Assembly (NCBI GenBank): GCA_001543395.1
Contig: LPNG01000019.1
Coordinates: 1-46,184 of the forward strand
Reading direction: 5' to 3'
Origin: Candidatus Alcium sp. F082
GTDB taxonomy: Bacteria; Bacteroidota; Bacteroidia; Bacteroidales; F082
DNA: 46,184 nt
How positions within the stretch are numbered: the first letter of the stretch is position 1; every line of letters begins with the position of its first letter. Shown one piece after another: positions 1 to 8,959 of this stretch. Both the position numbers and the translations under genes were made by a program. The notes under the pieces were generated by a model that was not told the origin of the DNA, did not search any database, and saw nothing but the letters and a program-made list of their open reading frames with translations.

Positions 1-52
1 TCATGTACTTCAGTCGATCTTCGAATGTGTGTTTGTTCCTCTTTTGTGACAT
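1..52 (-). CDS. Possible transposase/HTH protein N-terminus, cut by window edge
   Basis: A minus-strand ATG at 50-52 opens a frame of 17 codons that runs off the left edge without a stop. The visible protein is MSQKRNKHTFEDRLKYM. The basic start followed by a T-F-x-x-R-L-K pattern resembles the beginning of IS3-type OrfA/helix-turn-helix proteins, which bind insertion-sequence ends. Only 17 residues can be seen, so the identification is a guess; it could be any small basic protein. It lies just beyond the lysS terminator on the same strand. Confidence 0.3.
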   Translation of the reverse strand, partial: MSQKRNKHTFEDRLKYM

Positions 53-57
53 AATAA

Positions 58-91
58 AACCCCGAAAGTTTTTTGTCCAACTTTCGGGGTT
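58..91 (-). terminator. Rho-independent terminator of lysS
   Basis: An 11-bp perfect stem (AACCCCGAAAG paired with CTTTCGGGGTT) encloses a 12-nt loop. On the minus strand it is followed by GTTTTATT. It sits 26 nt beyond the lysS stop codon. Confidence 0.8.
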
Positions 92-116
92 CATGTCAGA
101 ACCTCGCGTTTTTTGT

Positions 117-1832
117 TTAGGCCTGCATCCAGGCCTCGACGTCCTCCAGCTGCAAGGCTGGGATGTCGAGTTTGTTCTTCTTGCGCAAGCCGTTCAGCTT
201 CTCGCGCAGGGCAGAAGGCTTCTCGGCCTTTAACTGCTCAATGGTGTTGTAGCCATTGGTGAGCAACAGGGTTGCCCAAGTCTCGGCCATACCAAGTGCC
301 ATGAAGTCTTCTTTCGTCGCGTTTTTCACCACCTTTTCGGGACGCATCATCGGGAACAGCAGCACCTCTTGGATAGTGGTCTGGCCCGTCAGCAGCATCA
401 CGAAACGGTCGATGCCGATGCCCATACCCGAAGTCGGGGGCATACCATATTCCAAAGCGCGGAGGAAGTCCTGGTCGATGAACATGGCCTCGTCATCGCC
501 GCGTTCACTGAGTTTCATCTGCTCCTCGAAGCGTGCTCGCTGGTCGATGGGGTCGTTCAGCTCAGTGTAGGCGTTGGCCAACTCCTTGCCGTTGACCATC
601 AGCTCGAAGCGCTCGGTCAGCTCGGGATTATTGCGGTGACGCTTGCAGAGCGGCGACATCTCCACGGGATAGTCGGTGATGAAGGTCGGCTGGATGTAGG
701 TGCCTTCGCACTTCTCGCCGAAGATTTCGTCAATCAGTTTGCCCTTGCCCATGGTTTCGTCAACCTCGATGCCGAGTTGTTTGCACACGTCGCGTAGCTG
801 GGCTTCGTCCATGCCCGTGATGTCGATGCCAGTCTTCTCCTTGATGGAGTCAATCATGGTGATGCGCTTGAAGGGACGCTTGAAACTGATTTCGTTGTCG
901 CCCACTTTCACGGTTTCCTTGCCCAAAACATCCATCACGCAGCGGTGGATCATCTCCTCGGTGTAGTCCATCATCCAGAGGTAGTCCTTGTAGGCCACAT
1001 AGATCTCAAGACCCGTAAACTCGGGGTTGTGGGTGCGGTCCATACCTTCGTTGCGGAAGTTGCGCGAGAACTCATACACGCCCTCGAAGCCGCCCACGAT
1101 GAGGCGTTTCAAGTAAAGTTCATCGGCAATACGCAGGTACATCGGGATGTCCAAGGCGTTGTGGTGCGTGATGAAGGGACGCGCCGTGGCGCCGCCGGGG
1201 ATGGCTTGCAGCACAGGCGTCTCCACCTCGAGGTAGCCGCTCTCGTTGAAGAAACGGCGGATGCTGTCGATGATACGGGTGCGGGCAATGAAGATGTCCT
1301 TCACCTTGTCGTTGACCACGAGGTCGACGTAACGCATACGGTATCGCAGTTCGGGGTCGTTGAATTCGTCGTACTTCACGCCGTCCTTCTCCTTGACGAT
1401 GGGCAGCGGCCTCAACGACTTGCTCAGCACCGTCAGTTCCTTGACATGCACCGATATTTCGCCCATCTGCGTGCGGAAGGCGAAGCCTTTCACGCCGATG
1501 AAGTCGCCGATGTCGAGCAGACGCTTGAACACCGTGTTATATAAGGTCTTGTCCTCCTCAGGGCAGATCTCGTCGCGCTTGATATACAGTTGGATGCGCC
1601 CTTTCGAGTCCTGCAGCTCGCAGAACGAGGCGGCGCCCATGATGCGGCGGCTCATGATACGGCCCGCGAGGGTGACCTCTTGGAATTGGTCGGGGTTGTT
1701 GTCGTCAAATTGGTTGAGGATGTCCGTGGTGAACACGCTCACGGGGAACGCGGCCTGCGGATACGGGTTGATGCCGAGCTTGTAGAGTTCGGCCAACGAA
1801 TTTCTTCTGATTTGTTCCTGTTCGCTAAGCAT
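117..1832 (-). CDS. lysS: Lysyl-tRNA synthetase, class II
   Basis: Charges tRNA-Lys with lysine in the cytoplasm. The 571-residue protein has an OB-fold anticodon-binding region (about residues 55-140) followed by the class II catalytic core: PGGATARPF near 212-220, motif 2 ([11 protein letters not shown], about 253-263) and motif 3 (GMGIGIDRF, 469-477). The usual enzyme is about 500 residues and ends near [10 protein letters not shown] (491-500). Here about 70 further residues follow, a helical Lys/Leu-rich tail ending EDVEAWMQA; such tails are known in Bacteroidota LysRS. The ATG at 1832 lies 20 nt downstream of a TAATTTTG element, so the start is secure. Transcribed alone, divergently from the membrane-protein gene. 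Confidence 0.97.
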   Translation of the reverse strand: MLSEQEQIRRNSLAELYKLGINPYPQAAFPVSVFTTDILNQFDDNNPDQFQEVTLAGRIMSRRIMGAASFCELQDSKGRIQLYIKRDEICPEEDKTLYNTVFKRLLDIGDFIGVKGFAFRTQMGEISVHVKELTVLSKSLRPLPIVKEKDGVKYDEFNDPELRYRMRYVDLVVNDKVKDIFIARTRIIDSIRRFFNESGYLEVETPVLQAIPGGATARPFITHHNALDIPMYLRIADELYLKRLIVGGFEGVYEFSRNFRNEGMDRTHNPEFTGLEIYVAYKDYLWMMDYTEEMIHRCVMDVLGKETVKVGDNEISFKRPFKRITMIDSIKEKTGIDITGMDEAQLRDVCKQLGIEVDETMGKGKLIDEIFGEKCEGTYIQPTFITDYPVEMSPLCKRHRNNPELTERFELMVNGKELANAYTELNDPIDQRARFEEQMKLSERGDDEAMFIDQDFLRALEYGMPPTSGMGIGIDRFVMLLTGQTTIQEVLLFPMMRPEKVVKNATKEDFMALGMAETWATLLLTNGYNTIEQLKAEKPSALREKLNGLRKKNKLDIPALQLEDVEAWMQA

Positions 1833-1851
1833 GGTTAATCGAATTTGGGTG

Positions 1852-1859
1852 CAAAATTA
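1852..1859 (-). promoter_or_regulatory. Bacteroidota -7 element for lysS
   Basis: TAATTTTG on the minus strand matches TAnnTTTG and lies 20 nt before the lysS ATG. A matching -33 TTTG is not clear. Confidence 0.5.
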
Positions 1860-1900
1860 CGTTTTAATTCGTTATGATAGGCAAGCAATACGGATTTTTG

Positions 1901-1908
1901 TAATTTTG
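1901..1908 (+). promoter_or_regulatory. Bacteroidota -7 element for the 1930 membrane-protein gene
   Basis: TAATTTTG matches TAnnTTTG. It ends 21 nt before the ATG at 1930, which supports that ATG over upstream in-frame starts. Confidence 0.5.
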
Positions 1909-1929
1909 CGCCTTCAAAACCTAACTCAA

Positions 1930-2727
1930 ATGGAAAAACTTGAAAAAGCCTCAACCAAATGGTGGTTTTTTGTCATTTTGCTGACGGCGCAATCTGTTTT
2001 GCTGCCTATCGTCAGCCGAAATTTCGACCCGAAGAACATCCAACAGATGGTCTATACAACACTTTCCCATGCACCACAAGGACATTTGGGCGGGCTCAAC
2101 TTCCTTTTCCAATCCCTATCGCTTTTGATGTTCGTCCTACTTTTTGTGTTCAAGAACAAAGTCAGGACATTGTTCAACGGGTATGTCGCCTTTTCCTATT
2201 TTGCCTTCGCCTTCATCCAAAACATGGCCGTCACGGAACAGTATGGATTCAGTGTTGTCACCGTCAATTTAGTGATGTTCCTCTTGGTGGCCTACGTTTG
2301 GATTCGAGAGACCTTAAAGCCGGAAAACAATTACGATTTCAGCAACTTACGATGGAAATACGCTTGGATGATTGCTTTTGCTTTGTTTGCCTATCTTTGT
2401 CCGTTTACTAGCCAAGGAGCTTTCGATTGGAACCCGCTGCATTTTTTCTATAAAAACTCTGTTACAGCCTTTTGCTTGACAACACCAGCATTTCTAACCA
2501 TACTGACCTTAAACCTACCTAAGATTAACATCGTAACCTATAGGATTACCGCAATCATTGGCACCATCATGGGGATCTACAACATGTTCAACTTCCTCAA
2601 TCCTCATTCGGTTTATGTAGGTATTATGCATATTCCGCTGCTAACCATTTCATTGTATTGCGCCATTTTAAGCTATAGACCGACCTCAAAGCAAAAACAA
2701 ACGGAATCGGAACATCCTTTGCTATAA
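1930..2727 (+). CDS. Polytopic inner-membrane protein of unknown function
   Basis: A 265-residue protein with about eight hydrophobic segments, for example WWFFVILLTAQSVLLPIV near the N-terminus and MHIPLLTISLYCAILSY near the C-terminus. It has short loops and a short charged N-terminus (MEKLEKASTK). I recognise no catalytic motif or family. The frame stays open to 1831, but ATG 1930 is preferred because a TAATTTTG promoter element lies at 1901-1908, inside the longer reading. It sits alone between lysS (divergent) and holB (same strand); the promoter elements of holB overlap its stop codon. Probably a small membrane protein found only in relatives; function unassigned. Confidence 0.75.
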   Translation: MEKLEKASTKWWFFVILLTAQSVLLPIVSRNFDPKNIQQMVYTTLSHAPQGHLGGLNFLFQSLSLLMFVLLFVFKNKVRTLFNGYVAFSYFAFAFIQNMAVTEQYGFSVVTVNLVMFLLVAYVWIRETLKPENNYDFSNLRWKYAWMIAFALFAYLCPFTSQGAFDWNPLHFFYKNSVTAFCLTTPAFLTILTLNLPKINIVTYRITAIIGTIMGIYNMFNFLNPHSVYVGIMHIPLLTISLYCAILSYRPTSKQKQTESEHPLL

Positions 2728-2740
2728 TTTTGTACTTTTG
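2725..2740 (+). promoter_or_regulatory. Two tandem -7 elements upstream of holB
   Basis: TAATTTTG (2725-2732) and TACTTTTG (2733-2740) both match TAnnTTTG and abut. The first overlaps the stop codon of the preceding gene. ATG 2759 follows 18 nt later. Confidence 0.5.
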
Positions 2741-2758
2741 TCCCGTAATAATAAACTG

Positions 2759-3892
2759 ATGCAGTTCAAAGACGTCATAGGCCAATCCGCCATCAAACAA
2801 AGGCTTATCCAAAGTGTGAGGGAGAACCATGTCTCTCATGCCCAACTCTTTTTTGGTCCTGCCGGAAGCGGCAAGCTGCCTTTGGCCTTGGCCTATGCCC
2901 AATATATCCTCTGCCCTAACCGTACCGAGACCGACAGTTGCGGCGTGTGTCCCACCTGCCAGAAGATGCAGAAGCTGGTGCATCCCGACTTGCATTTCTT
3001 GGTGCCGACCAACACCACCAAAAGCGTCAAGAGCAACCCGGAGTCGGACCTCTTCATGGAAGAATGGCGTGAGTTTACCCTGAAAAACGACGGCTATTTC
3101 AACGACACTGATTGGTACGCCTTCCTTGACATCGAGAACAAGCAAGGCTACATGTCAGTACGCGACGCGGCCTCGCTGCTGCGCAAACTCAACATGAAAT
3201 CATACGAGGGAGAGTACAAGATCGCCATCATCTGGATGGCGGAGAAGATGCGGGTCGACACGGCCAACAAACTGCTGAAACTCCTTGAGGAACCACCTGA
3301 GAAGACTGTTTTCTTGCTCATTGCGGAAGATGCGGAAGAACTCTTGGCCACCATCAAGTCGAGGACGACACTCGTCAAAGTGCCGGCCATCGAAACCAGC
3401 GAGGTCGAAAAAGCCCTTATGGAGCGGCTGCAATGCCAGCCCGGCCAAGCCCACGACGCGGCTATGATTTCGGAAGGCAATTGGCTCAACGCCTGTCACT
3501 CAGTGCAGGAGTCGGAGGATCGCAAGTATTTCTTCACCACTTTCCAGCAATGGATGCGCCTCTGCTTCCGTGCCGCCTATTCCGAACTGATTGACTTTTC
3601 CAACAACATCAAAACGCTGGGACGCGAGAAACAAAAGGAATTGTTGGAATACGGCTTGCGCATCATCCGCAATTCCTTGCTTTTCAATAACAACCTTGCG
3701 AAAATCGTGATGCTGCCTAACGATGAAAAGACCTTTAACTCGAAGTTTGCACCATTCGTCAATCCTGCCAATCTGTCACAAATCGCTGAACTTTTTGAGG
3801 AAGCTATGCGCCAAATCGAACGCAACGGCTATGCACCGCTCATTTTTACCGATATAAGTTTCAAGATGGTAGGTCTTTTGAAAAAGAAATGA
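2759..3892 (+). CDS. holB: DNA polymerase III delta-prime-type clamp-loader subunit
   Basis: A 377-residue AAA+ protein of the HolB/DnaX family, part of the complex that loads the sliding clamp during replication. From the ATG at 2759 it shows the VIGQ start, a P-loop-like GPAGSGKL at 33-40 (Leu replaces the usual Thr/Ser, as in subunits that do not hydrolyse ATP), a zinc-binding set Cys52, Cys61, Cys64, Cys67, and the NKLLKLLEEPP segment with a TTLVKVPA stretch after the sensor-1 region. A TTG at 2738 in the same frame is part of a promoter element, so it is not the start. The last codons overlap the next gene by ATGA, suggesting translational coupling. Confidence 0.9.
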   Translation: MQFKDVIGQSAIKQRLIQSVRENHVSHAQLFFGPAGSGKLPLALAYAQYILCPNRTETDSCGVCPTCQKMQKLVHPDLHFLVPTNTTKSVKSNPESDLFMEEWREFTLKNDGYFNDTDWYAFLDIENKQGYMSVRDAASLLRKLNMKSYEGEYKIAIIWMAEKMRVDTANKLLKLLEEPPEKTVFLLIAEDAEELLATIKSRTTLVKVPAIETSEVEKALMERLQCQPGQAHDAAMISEGNWLNACHSVQESEDRKYFFTTFQQWMRLCFRAAYSELIDFSNNIKTLGREKQKELLEYGLRIIRNSLLFNNNLAKIVMLPNDEKTFNSKFAPFVNPANLSQIAELFEEAMRQIERNGYAPLIFTDISFKMVGLLKKK

Positions 3893-4905
3893 AAAGAATA
3901 AGTGTTGTATTGTGTTTTTTGGTTTCCATCATGTGTTCTTGTAGCACTAAAGTAGACCTTTATACCGATTTCAAAGACACCACTGTTGTATATGGGGTAA
4001 TGGACATAGCAAACGACACTAATGTCATTAAGATTATTAGGGCTTTTTCGGGAAACAATAATGACAACTCGTTCGATGCTCATCAGATTGCCTTGATTGC
4101 CGATTCGTCAAATTATCCCGGCAAACTAGATGCTCGTTTTCTAGAATATAAAAAAGCCCTAGGAGGAACTTTCACTTATACTGGACGAGAGATCATCTTG
4201 GATACCATGACTATCCATAATAAGAAAGAAGGCCTTTTTTATGCTCCCAATCAAAAAGTATACTATACAGCGGAACATTTCAATGTCAATAATCCGTATG
4301 AAAGATATAAATATAAATTGTTGATTTCCAAACCAAATGACACTATATCTTCTGAAATTAGCCTCATAGGGGGTTCGAATTTCCAGATTAGCACCCCAAT
4401 GGTGTTTTTCAAGGCCGAAAATGCCGGAACACGAAAACTGCTTTTCACTCCTGATGATAACGAAGCTGTATATCAAGTTACAATGCAATTCAATTACAAA
4501 GAAGTTAGGTCCGGTCAAGACACGATATACAAAAATGTCAAATGGTCAATAGGGCCGTGTAACACTTACGAACTTGGGATTGAGGACAGGAAACTGTATT
4601 TCACTTACCGTGAAGACATTTTATTCAACGAGTTGTCAGAAGCCATTGGAAACGACATTCTCAATATTGAACGCTTCTTCGACAGTTTCGTTGTATCAAT
4701 ATATGCTTATGGCAAAGAGTTGGAAGAATACACCCAAGTAAGCGAGGCCACTTCAGGCATTGAATACTACTACACCAATATACATGGAGGCTTGGGCATT
4801 CTGTCCTCATGCCATGAAATCAGAAAAAATGTCGATATTTCCAGTCGCACAAAAACCGATTTGCTTTCCATGCCTTGGGGCTTTAGGAATATCGGCTATA
4901 ACTGA
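3889..4905 (+). CDS. Secreted lipoprotein, hypothetical (DUF4249-like appearance)
   Basis: A 338-residue protein beginning with a lipoprotein signal sequence (MKRISVVLCFLVSIMCSCST); lipidation would fall on Cys17 or Cys19. The mature part is rich in beta-strand-like, polar segments, as in Bacteroidota outer-membrane-associated lipoproteins of the DUF4249 type, but I cannot confirm the family. The start overlaps the holB stop by 4 nt (ATGA). The gene is visibly more A+T-rich than holB. It ends 11 nt from the convergent DUF4340 gene, with no terminator visible between them. Confidence 0.75.
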   Translation: MKRISVVLCFLVSIMCSCSTKVDLYTDFKDTTVVYGVMDIANDTNVIKIIRAFSGNNNDNSFDAHQIALIADSSNYPGKLDARFLEYKKALGGTFTYTGREIILDTMTIHNKKEGLFYAPNQKVYYTAEHFNVNNPYERYKYKLLISKPNDTISSEISLIGGSNFQISTPMVFFKAENAGTRKLLFTPDDNEAVYQVTMQFNYKEVRSGQDTIYKNVKWSIGPCNTYELGIEDRKLYFTYREDILFNELSEAIGNDILNIERFFDSFVVSIYAYGKELEEYTQVSEATSGIEYYYTNIHGGLGILSSCHEIRKNVDISSRTKTDLLSMPWGFRNIGYN

Positions 4906-4916
4906 TGGGGCTAGTA

Positions 4917-6014
4917 TTATTCCAAAACTTCAATTGTTCCCATTTCAAACTGGATGGGATGGCCAGCCTCAAAATAACGCACATCGTGCAACACCTTGTC
5001 AAAGACATAGTTCTGGATAAGCACGAAGTCCTTGCCGCCTTCGATGAGGGCATACATACGGTCGCGGTCCACGTCGCCAAGCTCCCCGCCCATGTCGGTC
5101 ACGCCGTTCAAAACCAACTTCTTGAAGGTCTTCATGTCCTGTTTGTTGCCGTCCTTATCGGTCACCACAACATAATGGACAAAGGGTGAGCCCGTGATGG
5201 AGTCGATACGCTCCTGCTCCATCGAGTTGGTGAACAAAGCCTCAAAACGAAGGTCATTGAACGACGACATGAGGTTAATGACCTTCAGCGTGTCGTAGGG
5301 AAGTTCCTGGTTATCGCTCAAACGCGTCAGCTTATACTGATGCTTCCCGATGTTGTCGATGCGGAAACTGCCTTCGGGGTCTTCGTTGAAATCAATCTCG
5401 ACAGATTGTATGTCGGCCATATTCTCATGGAAAATGGTATGGTCGCGCCAGTCGTCGGGGTTGGCGGTGAAACGCGTGGTGATAAAACCTCGGAAGCTAG
5501 GGATATAGACGATATAAGCCTTGTCGGCACCTTCCTTCAGCATGAAGGTTCCGCTGCTGTCCATGGTGGCATCGCCCACATAGAACACCTTGGTACGCTT
5601 CTCGCGATAGAAAAGTTTGATCTTATCAAAGAGGTTGATACTTGGCACAATCTGATACACCTCCACCTTGGTGCTCTGCGAAGCCAACTGCTTGACGATA
5701 TTGTCGTGACTCGCCACAGAGACGGGCATCTTGACGCGAATCTTGTATAAGGTGGTCAGCAGATTCTGCACCTGCTTGGAATGGGCCTTATAGTCTCCGT
5801 TGAGGGTCCAGCCTTGCTCCTGACGCTCCAACAGCGACTCTTGGTTCTTACGGTCGGCCAAATAAACCTTGGTGACAGAAGCCGTGTCCCAAACTTGGAA
5901 ATCCGACGACTCGCCTTGAATAGTAGAGAGGTAGCGGTTGTTCCAAATCAAAAGGCCGGCGATGACGACCAGCAGTGCAGCAATGATGATGGTGATTCTA
6001 TTGTTTTTCTTCAT
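4917..6014 (-). CDS. DUF4340 domain protein, gldFG-associated
   Basis: A 365-residue protein with one N-terminal membrane anchor (about residues 7-24, ITIIIAALLVVIAGLLIW) followed by a large extracytoplasmic domain. The layout, with a strand pattern such as VTKVYLADRKNQESLLERQ and a WTLNGDYKA stretch, is typical of DUF4340 proteins, which are often encoded next to gliding-type ABC transporter components. It is the last gene of the gldF-gldG operon, 6 nt after gldG, so it probably acts with that transporter at the cell envelope. The molecular role is not known. Confidence 0.85.
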   Translation of the reverse strand: MKKNNRITIIIAALLVVIAGLLIWNNRYLSTIQGESSDFQVWDTASVTKVYLADRKNQESLLERQEQGWTLNGDYKAHSKQVQNLLTTLYKIRVKMPVSVASHDNIVKQLASQSTKVEVYQIVPSINLFDKIKLFYREKRTKVFYVGDATMDSSGTFMLKEGADKAYIVYIPSFRGFITTRFTANPDDWRDHTIFHENMADIQSVEIDFNEDPEGSFRIDNIGKHQYKLTRLSDNQELPYDTLKVINLMSSFNDLRFEALFTNSMEQERIDSITGSPFVHYVVVTDKDGNKQDMKTFKKLVLNGVTDMGGELGDVDRDRMYALIEGGKDFVLIQNYVFDKVLHDVRYFEAGHPIQFEMGTIEVLE

Positions 6015-6020
6015 GACGAA

Positions 6021-7769
6021 TTATTTTTTGCTGTATTTCTTCTTTCTGATGAAAGCCATGACGAAGCCCAAGGCGATAATCAAGGCGATGGGCACCAAGG
6101 TATTGATGACCTGCCACTTGGTGCGTTCTTGGTCAATCTTTGCAGTATCCAAGAGGCGTACTTTCAGCTCGCGTGAGCGGATGTCGATCATACCCTCGCC
6201 TTCCACAAGGTAACCGATGGCGTTCTCTATGAACTCCTTGTTGGCATAGGTGTTTTGCGTGAATTGATCAAAGCCCAGCGGCAAGGGTTTTCGCGTCTTG
6301 ATGTCAATTTGGTTGCGGATGATGTCGCCGTCGCTTACCACGATCATGGCGGTGGGGACACTCTCCTCCATGAAGTTGGTCCCATTGTCCTCAGCAATTT
6401 CCTGCGGGATGCGGTTGGCATAAAGCGAGGGGAAGCTGCCCTTCAAAAGATAGGCTACGTTCTTGCCTTTCGAGGCGAACATGCGCTTGTCGGGGGCTTG
6501 ACGAAGCATAGCCAAGGTAATGAAGACCGGCGCGCCCGAAACCTTGGTATAGCTTGAGGTCTTCAGCAAAGGTATCTGCTCGATGCCCATGGCCATAGTA
6601 GTAGCATCCATCGAACTGACAAAGTCGGACTTGATGGAATTCATGTTGCGCACCATGGGATGCTCGGAGGCGGCTTGCAGCAAGGGGAAATAATACCAGC
6701 GGAAGAACTCCAGTTGTGCTTGGCCCGCCACCTGACCCGTGCGGATAGGCAAGGAGGCGCAAGTCAAATCCATAAGCAAGTCGCGGTTGAGACGCACACC
6801 ATATTTGAACAACATATCGTCGAGGTTGAGGTCCTGTTCGATGCCTATGGTCGACTCCTGGCTTTGCAGGCTATCCATGGTGGCATACACCGGCTCGACC
6901 ATCCACAGCACCTTGCCGCCGTGCATGATGTACTGGTCGATGAGGAACTTGTCGCGCTCGTCGAAAGGCTGTGTCGGCTTGGCAATGATGATGGCATCAT
7001 ACGAGGGGAAGGCCTTCACCTCGCGTTCCTCGTCTTGGGTGCGGTGCATCAAGGCATCGATTTTGCCGTCGATCTCCAGACGGACCACATTATAATTCTG
7101 TGCCAGGGTCTGGGCAATGTCATGGACCTCCTGTTCGTTGAGTTCACCATGGCCTTCAATGAAGGCGATGTTGGGCTTTTGCAGTCGGGTCACCTTCTTC
7201 ACTGCATCGATAAGGCGGAACTCGAGGTTCTGCATCGAGGCATTCAAGGCTTGCTCCGACGACTGGCCTATCTGGTTCTCCAACAAATCGATGGCGATTT
7301 CGGTGGTGTTACGGTAACTCACAAGCGCCCCAGGCCAGATCACCATCTGCTTCGAGGAGCCGTCGCGGTTTTTGACCACCATGTCGGTAGGATTCAATCC
7401 CGCCTGATAGAGCTGTTTGTAGGTCTCGTTGCGCTCGGAGGCATCGGTGCTCTCCGAGGGGTTGATAAACTCGTAGTCAATGAACTTGGAATAGGCTCTG
7501 AACTCATCGAGCATCTCTTTGGTCTCTCGGCGCAGTTTCTTGAAACCTGCCGGAAAGTCACCTTCGAGATATACCTTGAAATAGACGTAGTCGTTGAGGT
7601 CGTTAAGGATTTCCTTCGTCGTGGGCGACAGCGTATATCTTTTCTCGCTCGTCAAGTCGAAGCGGGTAAAGACATAGGCACCGATGATGTTGACCAAGAT
7701 CACTATAGCCACCGTCACCAGGAAGGCGACGATTTGGTTCTTCTTCAAATTCTTGCGTTTGTTCTCCAT
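6021..7769 (-). CDS. gldG: Gliding-type ABC transporter auxiliary protein GldG
   Basis: A 582-residue protein of the GldG family (ABC-type, substrate-binding-like). It has a transmembrane segment at about 12-35, a long extracytoplasmic region that includes a ThuA/IFT52-like part (FIEGHGELNEQEV, then YDAIIIAKPTQPFDERDKF and GGKVLWMVEP), and a C-terminal membrane helix (about 553-573) followed by a basic tail RKKKYSKK. In Flavobacterium, GldG works with GldF (permease) and GldA (ATPase) in gliding. It follows gldF by 11 nt and precedes the DUF4340 gene by 6 nt. No gldA is present in the window. Confidence 0.92.
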   Translation of the reverse strand: MENKRKNLKKNQIVAFLVTVAIVILVNIIGAYVFTRFDLTSEKRYTLSPTTKEILNDLNDYVYFKVYLEGDFPAGFKKLRRETKEMLDEFRAYSKFIDYEFINPSESTDASERNETYKQLYQAGLNPTDMVVKNRDGSSKQMVIWPGALVSYRNTTEIAIDLLENQIGQSSEQALNASMQNLEFRLIDAVKKVTRLQKPNIAFIEGHGELNEQEVHDIAQTLAQNYNVVRLEIDGKIDALMHRTQDEEREVKAFPSYDAIIIAKPTQPFDERDKFLIDQYIMHGGKVLWMVEPVYATMDSLQSQESTIGIEQDLNLDDMLFKYGVRLNRDLLMDLTCASLPIRTGQVAGQAQLEFFRWYYFPLLQAASEHPMVRNMNSIKSDFVSSMDATTMAMGIEQIPLLKTSSYTKVSGAPVFITLAMLRQAPDKRMFASKGKNVAYLLKGSFPSLYANRIPQEIAEDNGTNFMEESVPTAMIVVSDGDIIRNQIDIKTRKPLPLGFDQFTQNTYANKEFIENAIGYLVEGEGMIDIRSRELKVRLLDTAKIDQERTKWQVINTLVPIALIIALGFVMAFIRKKKYSKK

Positions 7770-7780
7770 CGTCTACCTCC

Positions 7781-8512
7781 TTACCATTTGCGGCTCGACA
7801 GAACCAATTTCGTAGCACTGAGAAACAGTGCAATCACACTCAGGAAATACAACACATCGCGCGTGTCGATGACACCACGGCTCAGCGAGCCATAATGCGC
7901 GTTCATGCCCAGTTGCTGGATGAACAGGTCGACGCGGCCAAACAAAGAGAGCGAGTAGATAAACTCAAAGCCAATCAGCAGGAATCCGCAGAGGAAGACC
8001 GAGATGATGAAGGCCAGAATCTGGTTGTTGGTGAGTGAGCTGCAGAACACGCCAATACTCACAAAACTCGCACTGAGAAGGAAAAGGCCAATATAGGACC
8101 CCCAAATGCCACCGCTGTCGAGGTTGCCTTTGGGCAGGCCCAGATGATAGACCGAGAAGAAATACACAAAAGTGGGAATCAAGGCCAGCAGGACCAGGGT
8201 CACACCAGCCAAAAACTTCGCCCAGATGATCTGCCAGTCCGACAAGGGCTTGGTGACCAACATCTCAATGGTACCCGTGCGGTTCTCCTCGGCGAAGCTA
8301 CGCATCGTGACCGCAGGAACAAGGAAGAGGAAAACCCAGGGCGCGAGGACAAAAAGGCCGTCCAAACTGGCATAAACGGAATCCAATACATTGAAATCGC
8401 TTTGGAACACCCAAAGAAACAGGCCCGTAATCAGCAGAAACACCACGATCACCATGATGCCCATCAGCGAACTGAGGAAGTTGCTTATTTCTTTTTTATA
8501 CAATGCGTACAT
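7781..8512 (-). CDS. gldF: Gliding-type ABC transporter permease GldF
   Basis: A 243-residue ABC-2-type permease with about six hydrophobic segments. The N-terminal YKKEISNFLSSLMG motif, the AEENRTGTIEMLVTKPLS stretch (about 74-91) and the paired helices following it are typical of GldF/NosY-like permeases. It forms the membrane channel part of the GldA-F-G transporter. The start is supported by a TATTTTTG element 20 nt upstream. First gene of the operon gldF-gldG-DUF4340. Confidence 0.93.
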   Translation of the reverse strand: MYALYKKEISNFLSSLMGIMVIVVFLLITGLFLWVFQSDFNVLDSVYASLDGLFVLAPWVFLFLVPAVTMRSFAEENRTGTIEMLVTKPLSDWQIIWAKFLAGVTLVLLALIPTFVYFFSVYHLGLPKGNLDSGGIWGSYIGLFLLSASFVSIGVFCSSLTNNQILAFIISVFLCGFLLIGFEFIYSLSLFGRVDLFIQQLGMNAHYGSLSRGVIDTRDVLYFLSVIALFLSATKLVLSSRKW

Positions 8513-8532
8513 TTTGTACTGAATTAGAGGTG

Positions 8533-8540
8533 CAAAAATA
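8533..8540 (-). promoter_or_regulatory. -7 element for gldF operon
   Basis: TATTTTTG on the minus strand matches TAnnTTTG, 20 nt before the gldF start codon. Confidence 0.5.
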
Positions 8541-8576
8541 CAAGTTTTTTCAGTAAACCATAAGAATTATTTTTCT

Positions 8577-8584
8577 TATCTTTG
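8577..8584 (+). promoter_or_regulatory. -7 element for the 8636 coiled-coil gene
   Basis: TATCTTTG matches TAnnTTTG, 51 nt before the ATG; it forms a divergent pair with the gldF promoter. Confidence 0.45.
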
Positions 8585-8635
8585 CGTTCGATTTCGAAAA
8601 CAAGAACCCAACCAAAGGAATAAAAGCAACGCATT

Positions 8636-8947
8636 ATGTACCAAATTTTTAAAGACCAAATCGAAAAGTCAAAACTCATCATCACCGGCGTAAAGAGGAA
8701 TCAGCGCCTCGGTCGTGACGTCGGTGTGGAAGAAAGCATGTTGCAGAAGATGGAGGAAGACTGCAAGCGTTTGGAATCCATTTCTGCCGAAATCGACAAG
8801 CTTCACGAGGAGCTTCGCAAGAAAAGCGACGAAGCCCATTCGGTCTTGAGCGCCTTGAAAAGCAAGACCCAAACCGTGAAAAAAGCCGTCAAATCGAGAT
8901 ATGACCAGACCTGGTGGACCAAGTTCGGCATTCCCGACAGAAGATAA
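8636..8947 (+). CDS. Small coiled-coil protein, hypothetical
   Basis: A 103-residue, charged protein, mostly helical. A heptad-like central part (EESMLQKMEEDCKRLESISA and beyond, about 32-80) suggests a coiled coil. A basic stretch (SKTQTVKKAVKSRY) precedes a C-terminal W-T-K-F-G-I-P-D-R-R tail, which resembles the W-x-x-F-G-I-x-D-x-R ending of small uncharacterised Bacteroidota proteins. It has its own promoter and terminator, so it is a single-gene unit. No membrane segment or signal peptide. Function unknown; structural or nucleoid-associated roles are only guesses. Confidence 0.75.
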   Translation: MYQIFKDQIEKSKLIITGVKRNQRLGRDVGVEESMLQKMEEDCKRLESISAEIDKLHEELRKKSDEAHSVLSALKSKTQTVKKAVKSRYDQTWWTKFGIPDRR

Positions 8948-8959
8948 TCTCTCTTGATT

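Noticed and set aside
2738-2758. Upstream TTG start for holB
   Set aside because: The TTG is the end of a TAnnTTTG promoter element, and homology starts at the ATG at 2759.
2624-3145. 173-codon minus-strand frame over the holB start
   Set aside because: It spans a promoter region and the reverse of holB; no features.
6660-7895. 411-codon plus-strand frame opposite gldG
   Set aside because: Shadow of gldG codon bias; no start signal or family features.
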